Positions 55,253 through 63,800 of a DNA stretch of 64,000 bases are shown in pieces. The stretch's first letter is position 1; each line of letters opens with the position of its first letter. The DNA is taken from assembly GCA_947566645.1 (NCBI GenBank), contig CANOKL010000016.1:1-64000 (forward strand). The letters run 5' to 3'. Origin of the DNA: an uncultured Lachnospiraceae bacterium (GTDB lineage Bacteria > Bacillota > Clostridia > Lachnospirales > Lachnospiraceae). Both the position numbers and the translations under genes were made by a program. The notes below the pieces were generated by a model. It was given only the letters and a program-made list of their open reading frames with translations, was not told where the DNA came from and did not search any database.

Positions 55253-55284
55253 ATGGCTGCTCACCCTGAACAGCCATCTTTTTT
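55253..55284 (+). terminator. Rho-independent terminator
   Basis: ATGGCTG (55253-55259), an 11-base loop, CAGCCAT (55271-55277) and a T-run. Confidence 0.85.
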
Positions 55285-55296
55285 AATCCAAAATGT

Positions 55297-55406
55297 CCTT
55301 AGTGAGATTTCTGCAAGTAGATTTTTTATGTAATCAGAGATCATAGTTCTCTGTCGAAGGACTAACCGCCTGCCGTTATGGCAGTACCCATAACAATATT
55401 ATAGCA
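55297..55406 (-). repeat. Orphan copy of the small-peptide leader
   Basis: About 110 bases nearly the same as 60070-60178, the leader and -10 region of the small peptide gene on the minus strand. The -10 (ATTATA on the plus strand) is kept. The -35 and the peptide reading frame are missing. A broken third copy of the candidate toxin locus. Confidence 0.85.
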
Positions 55407-55409
55407 AGT

Positions 55410-55690
55410 GAAGAGGTGGTCAGTGTGTGTCAGGAAATCCATGTGCAACTCCCGTCCAAAGTTGCTGCCCATGGAATACTGGTATTCCCGTAAGCGCGGC
55501 GTTATTATGGGAGAACACGAAAGTCCATGTGCTTGCCACCTACAGATACGCAGTGGAGTTGTTTGCACATCTCTGTCAGCAGTTCGGCTCAGACCCTATG
55601 GCGGATGGCGTCATCATCAGCCACAGTGAGGGGTGCAGACGGGGCATTGCCAGCAACCACGGCGATGTGGAGCATCTTTTGATGTATACA
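55410..55690 (+). pseudogene. Remnant of a phage-type N-acetylmuramoyl-L-alanine amidase gene
   Basis: Translation across two frames gives pieces such as YAVELFAHLCQQFGSDPMAD and GVIISHSEGCRRGIASNHGD, which resemble the amidase domain of phage lysins with the HSEG and SNHGDVEH motifs. Frameshifts and a missing 5' part prevent a working product. The 3' end runs into about 120 bases of unrecognised AT-rich sequence (to 55813). Confidence 0.7.
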
Positions 55691-55947
55691 ATGTTTGAGA
55701 ATGGTAACAGTTCAGACAGGTTTACGCGCAATGCTGTACTAGAATTGTTGAGAACAGCTTTTCGCAATGTATTGCAAAGTTCCGCAATGCTGTTGCAATG
55801 TTATAATATTTAAATTAGTCGCCAAAACAGAGATAAAAAAGAAAATGGAATAAAGAAAGTCAAGAAAACGTTGATTTTTCATGACGCGAGGAATATAATA
55901 AAATTGTAAAAGGGAGAAAAAGGTTTTGAACTATGCTGGAGGTAACG

Positions 55948-56325
55948 ATGATGGTAAATGTAAGCGAGATTATTAGCAACAATATAATGAATATTATGAA
56001 ACAAAATGGAAAAAAGCAGATTGATCTTGCGGACTATCTCGGAGTGTCCAAGCAAGTGATAAGCAAGATGCTTACCGGTGGAAGGATGATCAATGCAATT
56101 GAGCTGCAGAGGATTTCGGAGTTTCTTGGTACTTCTATGGAGAGACTGGTTAAACGTCCGGAAGTAATTGTAGAAACTAATGCTGTAAAGGCATTCATGG
56201 GTAAGGTGGAGTCTCAGGAAGCAAGGGATGGACTTGGAATTGCAGATGAGGTTGCGAACCTTATTTGTTTTTATGCGCGTACTCGTGAAAATGCTGAGGG
56301 AATGATGAAACCATGGGAGGCTTAG
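55948..56325 (+). CDS. XRE family antitoxin-like regulator
   Basis: 125 residues. The HTH (about 10-65) reads KQIDLADYLGVSKQVISKML with a TGGRMINAIELQRISEFLG helix pair. ATG 55948 (or 55951) follows GGAGGT; the ATG at 55933 lacks a site. First gene of a three-gene operon with an ImmA/IrrE protease and a PIN-like protein. In ImmA/IrrE systems the protease cuts the HTH repressor, so this protein probably represses its own operon. Confidence 0.85.
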   Translation: MMVNVSEIISNNIMNIMKQNGKKQIDLADYLGVSKQVISKMLTGGRMINAIELQRISEFLGTSMERLVKRPEVIVETNAVKAFMGKVESQEARDGLGIADEVANLICFYARTRENAEGMMKPWEA

Positions 56326-56326
56326 A

Positions 56327-57148
56327 GTGATGTGCCGAGTTTTAGATAATAGTCTTTTTATGAAAGACAGAAAGAAATATACAAAAATAAGGGAATGTGT
56401 AATTAGCTTTAATTCACTCTATAATAAGAACAATATTATTCAGGATGATATCTTTAATGTGTTGGAGAACTATGTGGCACGTCATGATATGCCATTTGAT
56501 ATGCTGAGATATCCTATTGAGGATGCAGACTTATGTGCATGTACATTCATTCGTAAGGGACGCATGTTTGTTATGATTAATTCTGCGTTGCCGTTATCAA
56601 AACAGATATTTGCTGCAGCACATGAATTGTATCATATTTATTGCTGTTTTGAGGGATATGATTCGGCATTATTGCAATCCGGATCAATTTTAGCATCTGG
56701 TATTATAGACGAAGAAGCAAAAGAAATGGAGGATATGGAAGCAAATGCTTTTGCTGCTATTTTATTAGTTCCAAAGGAACGACTCGATGAGCAAACGGAT
56801 GTGTACAATTTATCGTATAAAGATATTTCGGTGCAGACAGTTCTTAAAATAATGGATATTTTTGCAATTCCTTATAAGGCGGCGGTACTTCGCCTTTTGG
56901 AGGAAGAAAAGATTGAGGTTAAGACTGCAAAGAAGCTTTTGCAGGTCACGGAAGAAGAGATCAGTAAGCAAATTGAGCTTACGGGAAAAGCTGCACGTTG
57001 GCAGGAGATACCAAAGGATTTCATTAGATTTGGAAACTTATCAGAATTGATGTATGATGTAGAACGGTTGGGTGCTGTTCGTGATGAACGGTTAGCAGGT
57101 GATAAGAGCAGATTGAGTGAAATTATGGAAAGCCTACGAAAACAGTGA
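56327..57148 (+). CDS. ImmA/IrrE family metallo-endopeptidase
   Basis: 273 residues. The zinc motif AAHELYHIYCCFEG (HEXXH, about residues 97-101) and a downstream acidic EANAFAAILLVP with the third ligand are typical. A C-terminal helical region contains VLRLLEEEKIEVKTAKKLLQ. ImmA-type proteases cleave an XRE repressor on a stress or phage signal. The GTG at 56327 or ATG 56330 follows GGGAGG; the gene is 1 base after the XRE stop. A truncated copy lies at 50903-51303. Confidence 0.9.
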   Translation: MMCRVLDNSLFMKDRKKYTKIRECVISFNSLYNKNNIIQDDIFNVLENYVARHDMPFDMLRYPIEDADLCACTFIRKGRMFVMINSALPLSKQIFAAAHELYHIYCCFEGYDSALLQSGSILASGIIDEEAKEMEDMEANAFAAILLVPKERLDEQTDVYNLSYKDISVQTVLKIMDIFAIPYKAAVLRLLEEEKIEVKTAKKLLQVTEEEISKQIELTGKAARWQEIPKDFIRFGNLSELMYDVERLGAVRDERLAGDKSRLSEIMESLRKQ

Positions 57149-57158
57149 GGTAGTGTCT

Positions 57159-57965
57159 ATGGAAATGGACAAAAAATATGCCTTGCTAGATGCTGACTTT
57201 TTGTATAAATCACATTTAGCAAGAAACTCAAAAAATTATACACTGACAGACTTTGTAATGGAATTTGCAGAGTATGAGTTTTTCTGTCATGAAATGATAA
57301 GGGAAGAATTGAGCAGACATGAACTGAATCCGAACCCGAATCCCTGGCTTGAAGATAAAATCAAAGCTGGAAAAGTGAAGCTGTATACGGACCGGGAGAT
57401 TGTAAGTGAATTAGGGAAGCTATACGGAAAAGAAGCAACAAATGCATATTTGGAATTGATGAAAACGAGTTGCGATACTTTTAATGCCGATTTTTATGAA
57501 CAATATTATGGTTCTTTGAATGTGTTGGAGAACTTAGAAGATGTAGAGGTGTTTTTGGCAGCATTAAAGGTGTGTGACGATAATGTTCCACATAAAAAGG
57601 GGCTGGGAGAGAAAAAGACCTATGTTCTAATTCAGATGATGGAGATCATGTATGGCAATCGGGTGTATGTATTCTGTTCGGATGATTTTAAAGCAAGACA
57701 GAGTATAGTGGGTTTAGAAACACCGGTTCATTGCATCAGTATATTAGGAGTCTTCTATAAGCTGATGAAGTTAGGTAAGGAAAAATCTGAAATGCAGGAA
57801 TATTACAATAGGTTGTCTGCATTTTTGAAGAATCAGACGGAATATAAAGTTTGGTCTATATCCGGGCACCAGCGTGAGGGTGTGCCTATTCAGCAAGTGT
57901 TCGATGAAATATACGACGAAAAATTTCAGATGTTGGGAAACGGAGATTTGCAATACATAAAGTAA
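57159..57965 (+). CDS. PIN-like domain protein, probable toxin or effector
   Basis: 268 residues. The start MEMDKKYALLDADFLYKSHL with an early Asp pair, an acidic CHEMIREELSRHEL segment and a later VYVFCSDDFKARQS strand-acid motif give the pattern of a PIN-like nuclease (N-terminal D, middle E, D/SDD). It has a long helical insertion and a C-terminal extension. It closes the XRE/ImmA-IrrE operon, as seen in related modules. The family call rests on motif spacing and is moderate. The ATG at 57159 follows GAGGTAGTG; the upstream extension overlaps the protease gene. Confidence 0.65.
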   Translation: MEMDKKYALLDADFLYKSHLARNSKNYTLTDFVMEFAEYEFFCHEMIREELSRHELNPNPNPWLEDKIKAGKVKLYTDREIVSELGKLYGKEATNAYLELMKTSCDTFNADFYEQYYGSLNVLENLEDVEVFLAALKVCDDNVPHKKGLGEKKTYVLIQMMEIMYGNRVYVFCSDDFKARQSIVGLETPVHCISILGVFYKLMKLGKEKSEMQEYYNRLSAFLKNQTEYKVWSISGHQREGVPIQQVFDEIYDEKFQMLGNGDLQYIK

Positions 57966-57985
57966 AATTTCAGAAGATATGTAGG

Positions 57986-58022
57986 AAAGCCTTGAGGGAA
58001 GATATCCTTCAGGGCTTTTCTT
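57986..58022 (+). terminator. Rho-independent terminator after the PIN-like gene
   Basis: AAAGCCTTGAGGG, a short loop, CCTTCAGGGCTTT and a T-rich tail. Confidence 0.82.
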
Positions 58023-58046
58023 TAGGCTTTTAAATGGGTTGGATGT

Positions 58047-58126
58047 GTTACTATGAGCGGGACGGTTAGTCCTGAATAATTTGCACTTAATCCTACCTTT
58101 TCAGCTAAATCCTCTTGTCTAAGTTT
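58047..58126. repeat. Broken GTTACTAT palindrome joined to an XRE gene fragment
   Basis: The repeat (GTTACTATGAGCGGGACGG onward) breaks off at about 58074 and continues as roughly 50 bases nearly the same as the XRE gene at 54530-54580 (AATTTGCACTTAATCC region). A direct trace of recombination at the repeat. Confidence 0.8.
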
Positions 58127-58138
58127 GCCAATCCATCT

Positions 58139-59287
58139 TCAACGGATTTTCCTGAACTTATATTTCCCTTTTCCGTGACCGGATACTGGTTCAATAATCT
58201 CTGCCTGCACCAGATTGGAAAGAAGTTTGGAAGCACCTGAACCTTTCAGTTCAAGAAGTTCCATAACTGCACTTCTTCCAAACACTTCATCAAAACCAAA
58301 CTTCTCAAAAAGTCTATGGATATGGAGAGTCGTTTTTACTGAGAAATCGCTGCCTTTTTCGGAAAGTACACTTTCAATATCCACACTTTTCTCTTGAATA
58401 TCCACTTTTCTATTCTCAATATCCACTTTTCTATTCTCAATATCCACTTTTTCTTCATTCAAAAATCCACTTATGTGAAGATCTCGATTGTGAAGTTCAT
58501 TTTTCTCATTCAAAAGCAGATTTTTGAGAAACACTTCAAGATATTCTGTTGTTTCATGGATACCTTTTTGCAGATTCGTGTAGTTTGCACGGACAAGCGC
58601 ATTTCTGAAATACCATGCATTTTCTGCAAAAATATCATTGATTGCAGAGAATCCAGGTGTTTTCAAATATTTGATGAAGAATACTGCGGTTGTTCTCGTA
58701 TTTCCTTCTCCGAAGATATGGATTTGCCACAATCTTGAAATAAATACTGCAAGATGATGAATAATCTCGTCCATTGACAGCCCTTTATAGCTAAAATCCT
58801 TCTCCTGCGAAAAATCGTATTCAAGCGTTGCTCTCAGTTCCGAAGCACTGCCGTACATAACGGTTGCCCCATCAAGCACCCATTCTTTCTTTGTGATGTT
58901 ATAATCCCTGAGCTTTCCGGCGTGTTCGTAAATACCCTGAAAGAGTTTGCGGTGGATAGAGATATACTCATTCGGAGAAAATGAGAACGCTGTTTCAGAA
59001 AGAATTTCCGCAATTCGGGAAGAAACCTTATCTGCTTCTTCGGTACGCTCATCATCAGACAAATGCACGGATCTTTCTTCATAGTAGCTGTCGATAAGAC
59101 TCTGCGCTTCCTTCATTGTGATTTTGCCTTCAATATTCTGAATGGCAGTATCAATCAGATATTTAGAAGGTTTGAGTCCGTCCACCGCCTGAAGTCCGAT
59201 TGCTGTACTCCAGGCATATCCTTTATGAGCTTTATCCGGTTCAGACTCCCTCAAATATTCCTTAAACGGGTCTTTTTCCATATCCAC
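58139..59287 (-). CDS. Fic family protein
   Basis: 382 residues. An N-terminal Fic_N-like region precedes the Fic domain, whose loop reads HIFGEGNTRTTAVFF (H about 192), the HxFxxGNxR AMP-transferase motif. After it a tandem repeat of KVDIENR-type units (about residues 270-295; 21-base DNA repeat near 58395-58450) forms a linker. A C-terminal winged-helix-like domain (about 310-380) has FGRSAVMELLELKGSGASKL. Fic enzymes transfer AMP or related groups to proteins; this Fic-wHTH layout is common in Firmicutes and may be self-regulating. The ATG precedes MEKDPFKEYL; alternative starts exist close by. Confidence 0.88.
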   Translation of the reverse strand: MDMEKDPFKEYLRESEPDKAHKGYAWSTAIGLQAVDGLKPSKYLIDTAIQNIEGKITMKEAQSLIDSYYEERSVHLSDDERTEEADKVSSRIAEILSETAFSFSPNEYISIHRKLFQGIYEHAGKLRDYNITKKEWVLDGATVMYGSASELRATLEYDFSQEKDFSYKGLSMDEIIHHLAVFISRLWQIHIFGEGNTRTTAVFFIKYLKTPGFSAINDIFAENAWYFRNALVRANYTNLQKGIHETTEYLEVFLKNLLLNEKNELHNRDLHISGFLNEEKVDIENRKVDIENRKVDIQEKSVDIESVLSEKGSDFSVKTTLHIHRLFEKFGFDEVFGRSAVMELLELKGSGASKLLSNLVQAEIIEPVSGHGKGKYKFRKIR

Positions 59288-59360
59288 TACCTCGCTTCAT
59301 AGTTTTATAACCTTGTTTCCATAATATTTATATACCAATCGCTCCATCAAAAGTATTTGT

Positions 59361-59681
59361 CTACTTTTTCTTTTTAGGCTTAGGTGCTGGCAATTCATCG
59401 TACATTGCATTAAATAGCCCTGTTAAAAACTCCTTATTATCAACATCTTCTACAAGCAGCATTTCCTTTGCCCCATCATACGGTAATTCATAAGTAACTG
59501 TCGGCATAAATGAAATTGCCGATTTTATCGGTTTTACAAGCAGTCTGTCATCATAAATTCCACCGACAATTTTACCTCGATAATAAATGATATACTCTCC
59601 CATCATCGCACGGAAAGTAATCTCATCCAATTCTGCCAGCTGCTCTAATATAAATTCCAAATATTCTTTACTTGATGCCAT
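59361..59681 (-). CDS. TfoX N-terminal domain protein
   Basis: 106 residues with the TfoX_N fold: YLEFILEQLAELDEITFRAM, MGEYIIYYRGKIVGGIYDDR and LLVKPIKSA, then a lysine-rich end. Single-domain TfoX_N proteins are widespread in Firmicutes with no clear role; they are not shown to control competence as TfoX does in proteobacteria. ATG after TCGGAGGATAAC. Monocistronic. Confidence 0.88.
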   Translation of the reverse strand: MASSKEYLEFILEQLAELDEITFRAMMGEYIIYYRGKIVGGIYDDRLLVKPIKSAISFMPTVTYELPYDGAKEMLLVEDVDNKEFLTGLFNAMYDELPAPKPKKKK

Positions 59682-59844
59682 TAGTTATCCTCCGATCTGA
59701 TTTTATTTTACTCGATTTCTTTTTTATGATTTAAGTGTATTCCAATATGTCCAATTTCCAATATAATTGTTGCAACGAATAAAAACGGATTTCTTATTAC
59801 CGTTTTGCATTTTTCCGGTGCAACTTTTCTTGGGCCTTAACAAT

Positions 59845-59968
59845 TTGACATGTCTACGAAACAGTGGTAGAATAACAATATAAAAGGTACTGCCGATAGA
59901 CGGCTAGTCCACTTTATATTGGCAAAAAATAACCGCTATGTTTGCAGACACGGGCGGTTATTTTTTTG
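59845..59968 (+). ncRNA. Candidate antisense RNA with its own promoter
   Basis: TTGACA (59845-59850) and TAGAAT (59868-59873) with a 17-base spacer point right, and transcription would start near 59880. A hairpin (AACCGC...GCGGTT, about 59929-59959) followed by seven T would end the RNA near 59968. The roughly 90-base RNA would be complementary to the 3' end of the small peptide mRNA transcribed from the other strand, as in type I toxin-antitoxin pairs. Confidence 0.65.
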
Positions 59969-60056
59969 TCTTACTATCCTTACCAATCGAATAGCCAAGA
60001 CTAAAACAAGCCACGCATAAACTAATGATTGCAATTAAGCTTTCGATGGTGAGCAT
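59958..60056 (-). CDS. Small hydrophobic peptide, candidate type I toxin (copy 2)
   Basis: 32 residues: MLTIESLIAIISLCVACFSL, GYSIGKD, then a lysine-rich end. One transmembrane helix. ATG after TTAGGAGGACATTGGT. A minus-strand promoter (TTGATA, 17 bases, TATAAT; 60169-60197) and a 110-base leader precede it; the convergent antisense promoter is at 59845-59873. The paralogue at 42009-42113 shares sequence, leader features and downstream blocks. The two conserved copies show it is a real gene. The toxin role is inferred from this layout. Confidence 0.75.
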   Translation of the reverse strand: MLTIESLIAIISLCVACFSLGYSIGKDSKTKK

Positions 60057-60069
60057 ACCAATGTCCTCC

Positions 60070-60197
60070 TAAGTGAGATTTCTGCAAGCAGATTTTTTAT
60101 GTAATCAGAGATCACAGTTCTCTGTCGAAGGACTAACCGCCTACCGTTATGGCAGTACCCATAACAATATTATAGCAAATTTGTATGTATCTATCAA
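60070..60197 (-). promoter_or_regulatory. Promoter and structured leader of the small peptide gene
   Basis: On the minus strand TTGATA (60192-60197) and TATAAT (60169-60174) have 17-base spacing. The leader that follows contains TGCCATAACGGTAGGCGGTT and a GAGAACTGTGATCTC stem. The same leader occurs without the gene at 55297-55406. Confidence 0.75.
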
Positions 60198-60492
60198 TTA
60201 TTTTTGATAAAATCAAGCTCTGCCGTTCCGTCTTTGGATAATAGAAGCACAGAGAAAATTGCCCAGGCAGTCGGTTATGCTGTGGAAACTGTAAAGGGTT
60301 GGCTTGGGCTTGAATCATAATGCATAATGATGTGTTGATGCCCTTGAACTATATTTAACAGCGGCACAGGCGGCAATCTTAAATTGATGCCATAGGAATT
60401 TTGGTACTTGCAGGCGAAAGCATTGAGGAATGGCTTAAAATCAAGGGGTTTAAGGCTTGGTGGGGTTCATCACGGTGGGTGATGGCCCCTAT
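60198..60492. other. Decayed region
   Basis: No intact gene. A short open stretch (about 60230-60320) reads STEKIAQAVGYAVETVKGWL, possibly the end of a lost HTH-containing gene. A terminator-like hairpin GGGGTTCATCAC...GTGATGGCCCC with a following T-run lies at 60462-60498. Confidence 0.5.
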
Positions 60493-60678
60493 TTTTTTGC
60501 TCCAACCATTATCCATCGTTTTCTGCGCGTAAAATAATGCTTCCGCAATATTATTACACTTATACATAATTCTCTGATTATGTCCCCATGGAATAGATTT
60601 AATAACTGCCGTTAACCGTATACCATTTTTGGGGGCAGATCTGTAGTCTGTCTGGCCCACTATGCCCAAAAACTTCAT
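60493..60678 (-). pseudogene. Fragment of a DUF1016/YhcG-type nuclease gene
   Basis: About 60 codons containing IPWGHNQRIMYKCN and EALFYAQKTMDNGWSKK, the N-terminal signature of DUF1016 (YhcG) proteins, which also carry a PD-(D/E)XK nuclease domain. The rest of the gene is missing. A remnant. Confidence 0.72.
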
Positions 60679-60698
60679 TAGTGCTGTCTCCTGAAAGA

Positions 60699-60729
60699 TT
60701 GACAATTTGTAGGGGGGGGGGGGTATAAT
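60699..60729 (+). promoter_or_regulatory. Promoter with a 12-G tract in the spacer, candidate phase-variable switch
   Basis: TTGACA (60699-60704) and TATAAT (60724-60729) are perfect boxes, but the spacer is 19 bases and consists of ATTTGTA plus 12 G (60712-60723). Loss of two G would give the ideal 17. Slippage at the tract during replication would change promoter strength for the surface protein gene at 60872. Confidence 0.82.
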
Positions 60730-60814
60730 TGGGAGAAGAATGAATACAATGGGGAGGAAAAAAATAAAGATATATTCTACCTGTGCGGCTGTAGTCCGAT
60801 CATTCATTTTGCAT

Positions 60815-60842
60815 GTAACTGTGAAAGGCATTGAACAGTTAC
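60815..60842 (+). repeat. GTAACTG...CAGTTAC palindrome in the 5' leader
   Basis: A 7-bp stem with a 14-base loop, 30 bases before the start codon. It matches the family at 32110-32136 and near 18981-19017. Confidence 0.7.
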
Positions 60843-60871
60843 GACAGATTTTAATCAGAGGAGGAAAAGCA

Positions 60872-63800
60872 ATGAAAAAAAGTGTAATTTGCAGGATGGC
60901 AGCCTGGCTGCTGTCATCGGCGCTGTGCATAAGTCTGTGCACAGGGGTTTCTGCCAATGCGCAGGAAGTTTCAGAAGGCCCGGTCCAGAGTCCGGACAAT
61001 CAGAACGGAGAGGATGTTACTGACACGTCCGGGAATGTAAAAGCGACATGGGACTGTGTCTGGTTCGGAAGTTACCCGCAGGCAGAGGTTGTGTCATCCA
61101 GAGAGAACTATACTGCAATAGACGGAAGCATACTGGAAGACGGCGACATCATAGAGGACGAAGGTCTGTATACCAGTCTGGCTGGGGCTGACGAAAATGC
61201 CTGGGAAGGGAATGACATTACATTAGACGGGGAACGATACCGCAGGATACAATCAACAGACATTGCCTCTCCCAACCTGCAGAGTGTAGCTTATAAATGG
61301 GAAAGCGACGGCAGTACATATCATTATTTCAAATATGAGCCGGTCAAATGGCGGGTGTTAAAGGTGAATGAGGGGCAGGCATTGCTTCTGTCAGATATCG
61401 TGCTGGATACTGAGCCATATAATGTCCAGATACCGCCGGATCCCAGGTGGGAAAGCAGCGCTATCCGGAAGTGGCTGAATGGATATGAGCTGACGACAGA
61501 AAATGAACTGAAATTTTTCAAAAGCAAAAGCTTTATCGAGAGTGCATTTACCGAAGAGGAGAAATCAGCAATTGCAGAAACGGATGTAGTAAATGCCCGT
61601 AATTCTGATTTTTTAACGGACGCAGGAAATGATACAAAAGACAGGATCTTTCTTTTGTCTGAGTCAGAAGCATGCGGGGACAGCGCAAGAGCTTATGGAT
61701 TTGGAATACAGGGGGACAGCCCTGCCGCAACACGCCAGTGTAAAAGCAGTACGTATGCAAAAGCGGCAGGAGCAGAGTTTTATGCCGCAGCAGATACGGG
61801 CAGAGGCTTCAGTGCGTGGTGGCTGCGTACGCCGGGAAATAATAATTATTATACACTGAGAAGCACTAACACCGGAGAAGTCCGTGACGATGTTATGCTT
61901 GTACATTACTTTACCGGAGTCCGTGCTGCATTGAATCTGAATCTGTCATCTGACCACGGCGCCTGTTATGCAGGAAAGGTGTCTTCAGACGGGACAGTGG
62001 ACGAGGTATCCGCCGGGGACAGAAAAGAGATTGAAAACCTGGGCGGTCCGGCGGCAGAGTATGCAGCCGGAGAAACCGGATTCAGACTGCGCAATCCAAA
62101 GATCAGGGAATTCTACAATACAATTGAGAAGGTAGTATGGGATTGTGTCTGGTTCGGAAGTTATCCGCAGGCAGAGGTCATAGAGTCTAAGGAGAGCTAT
62201 ACTGCGGTCGGGCAGGACATGCTGGAAGACGGTGATGTTCTGGAAAATGCTGAACTGTACAGTAAGCTGCAAACAGCCGATGAAAGCGCCTGGGAAGGAA
62301 ATGATATTACATTAGACGGGGAAAGATACCGCAGGATGAAAAGAGGGGATGCCGTAGGCATAGGTAGTAACGCAAATCCAAGGTATAAATGGGAAGATGA
62401 TGTCAGTACGTATCATTACTTCAAATATGAGCCGGTCAAATGGCGGGTATTGAAGGTAGATGGAGATCAGGCATTCCTTCTGTCTGATATCGTGCTGGAC
62501 AATCAGCAATATGATAACCGGCAGGACATAGATGTAACATGGGAAAACAGCATGATCCGAAACTGGCTGAATGGTCAGGAAAATGGTTACAAAAGTAAAA
62601 GCTTTATGGAAACTGCATTTTCTGAAGAGGAGAAATCACAGATCCTCATGACAGATGTAGTGAATGCTGCTAATTCTGAATCTGGAATTGACGGAGGAAA
62701 TGATACGAAGGATCAGATTTTCCTCCTGTCAAAATCAGAAGCAAGCGGAGAAAATGCGAAAGCTTATGGGTTTCCTTTAGATGACAAAAATGCTGTGACG
62801 CGCCAGAGCAAAAGCAGCACTTATGCAAAGGCAATGGGAGCAGACTTCAATTATTCGTTTGCCTTAGGCTACAGTTCCTGGTGGCTGCGTACGCCGGGCA
62901 AAGATCTGGAATTAGGCGGTATGAAGACATCTGGAAGCTATAATGTTGGCATAACGGGCTCAATTCAGGAGGGAGGCAGCGGTGTTATGATTACCAATTG
63001 CAGTGTGCGCTGTGCTCTGAATCTCAAGCTGCCCTCCGCTCATGATGATTATTATGCGGGGAGAGTGTCTTCAGACGGGACAGTGGCTGAAGTGGCACCT
63101 AAAGATAAGAATGAGGAACCCGGAGAGCCCGAGGAACCCGGAGAACCAGAGGAACCAGGGGAGCCTGAAAATCCCGGAGGACCAGAGGAACCAGGGGAGC
63201 CTGAAAATCCCGGAGGACCAGAGGAACCCGGAGAACCAGAGGAACCCGGAGAACCAGGGGAGCCTGATAATCCCGGAGAACCCGGAGAACCAGGGGAGCC
63301 TGAAAATCCTGGAGAGGGCGGAGACACAGGAAACGGCGGGGACAGTGGAGACACAGGAAACGGCGGGAACAGCGGAGACACAGGAAATGGGGGAGACAAC
63401 AGCAATCCTGGCGGTTCAGGATCATCAGGCACAAACAATCCGCCGGCATCAGCAGATAAGCCGGTAAAAGTTTCGAAGATCACACTTTCCGGAATCTCAA
63501 AACAGATTGCTGCCGGAAAGAAGATAAAGCTCACCGCCAGGGTCACACCGTCCAATGCGTCCCAAAAAGCTGTCACATGGAAGTCGGACGATAAAAAGAT
63601 TGCGACAGTCAACAGCGCCGGCGTTGTCAGGATGAAGAAAAGATCCGGAGGAAAGTCCGTGGTCATCACAGCGACAGCGACAGACGGAAGCAAAGTGAAG
63701 GCATCCTATAGGATCAAATCCATGAAGGGCATGGTAAAGAAGATAACCATATCCGGAGAAAAATCTGTGAAGGCAGGAAAGACACTGAAACTGAGAGCGG

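Noticed and set aside
63052..63693. Minus-strand Pro-rich frame opposite the surface protein stalk
   Set aside because: It is the complement of the PGEPEE repeat and has no start signal.
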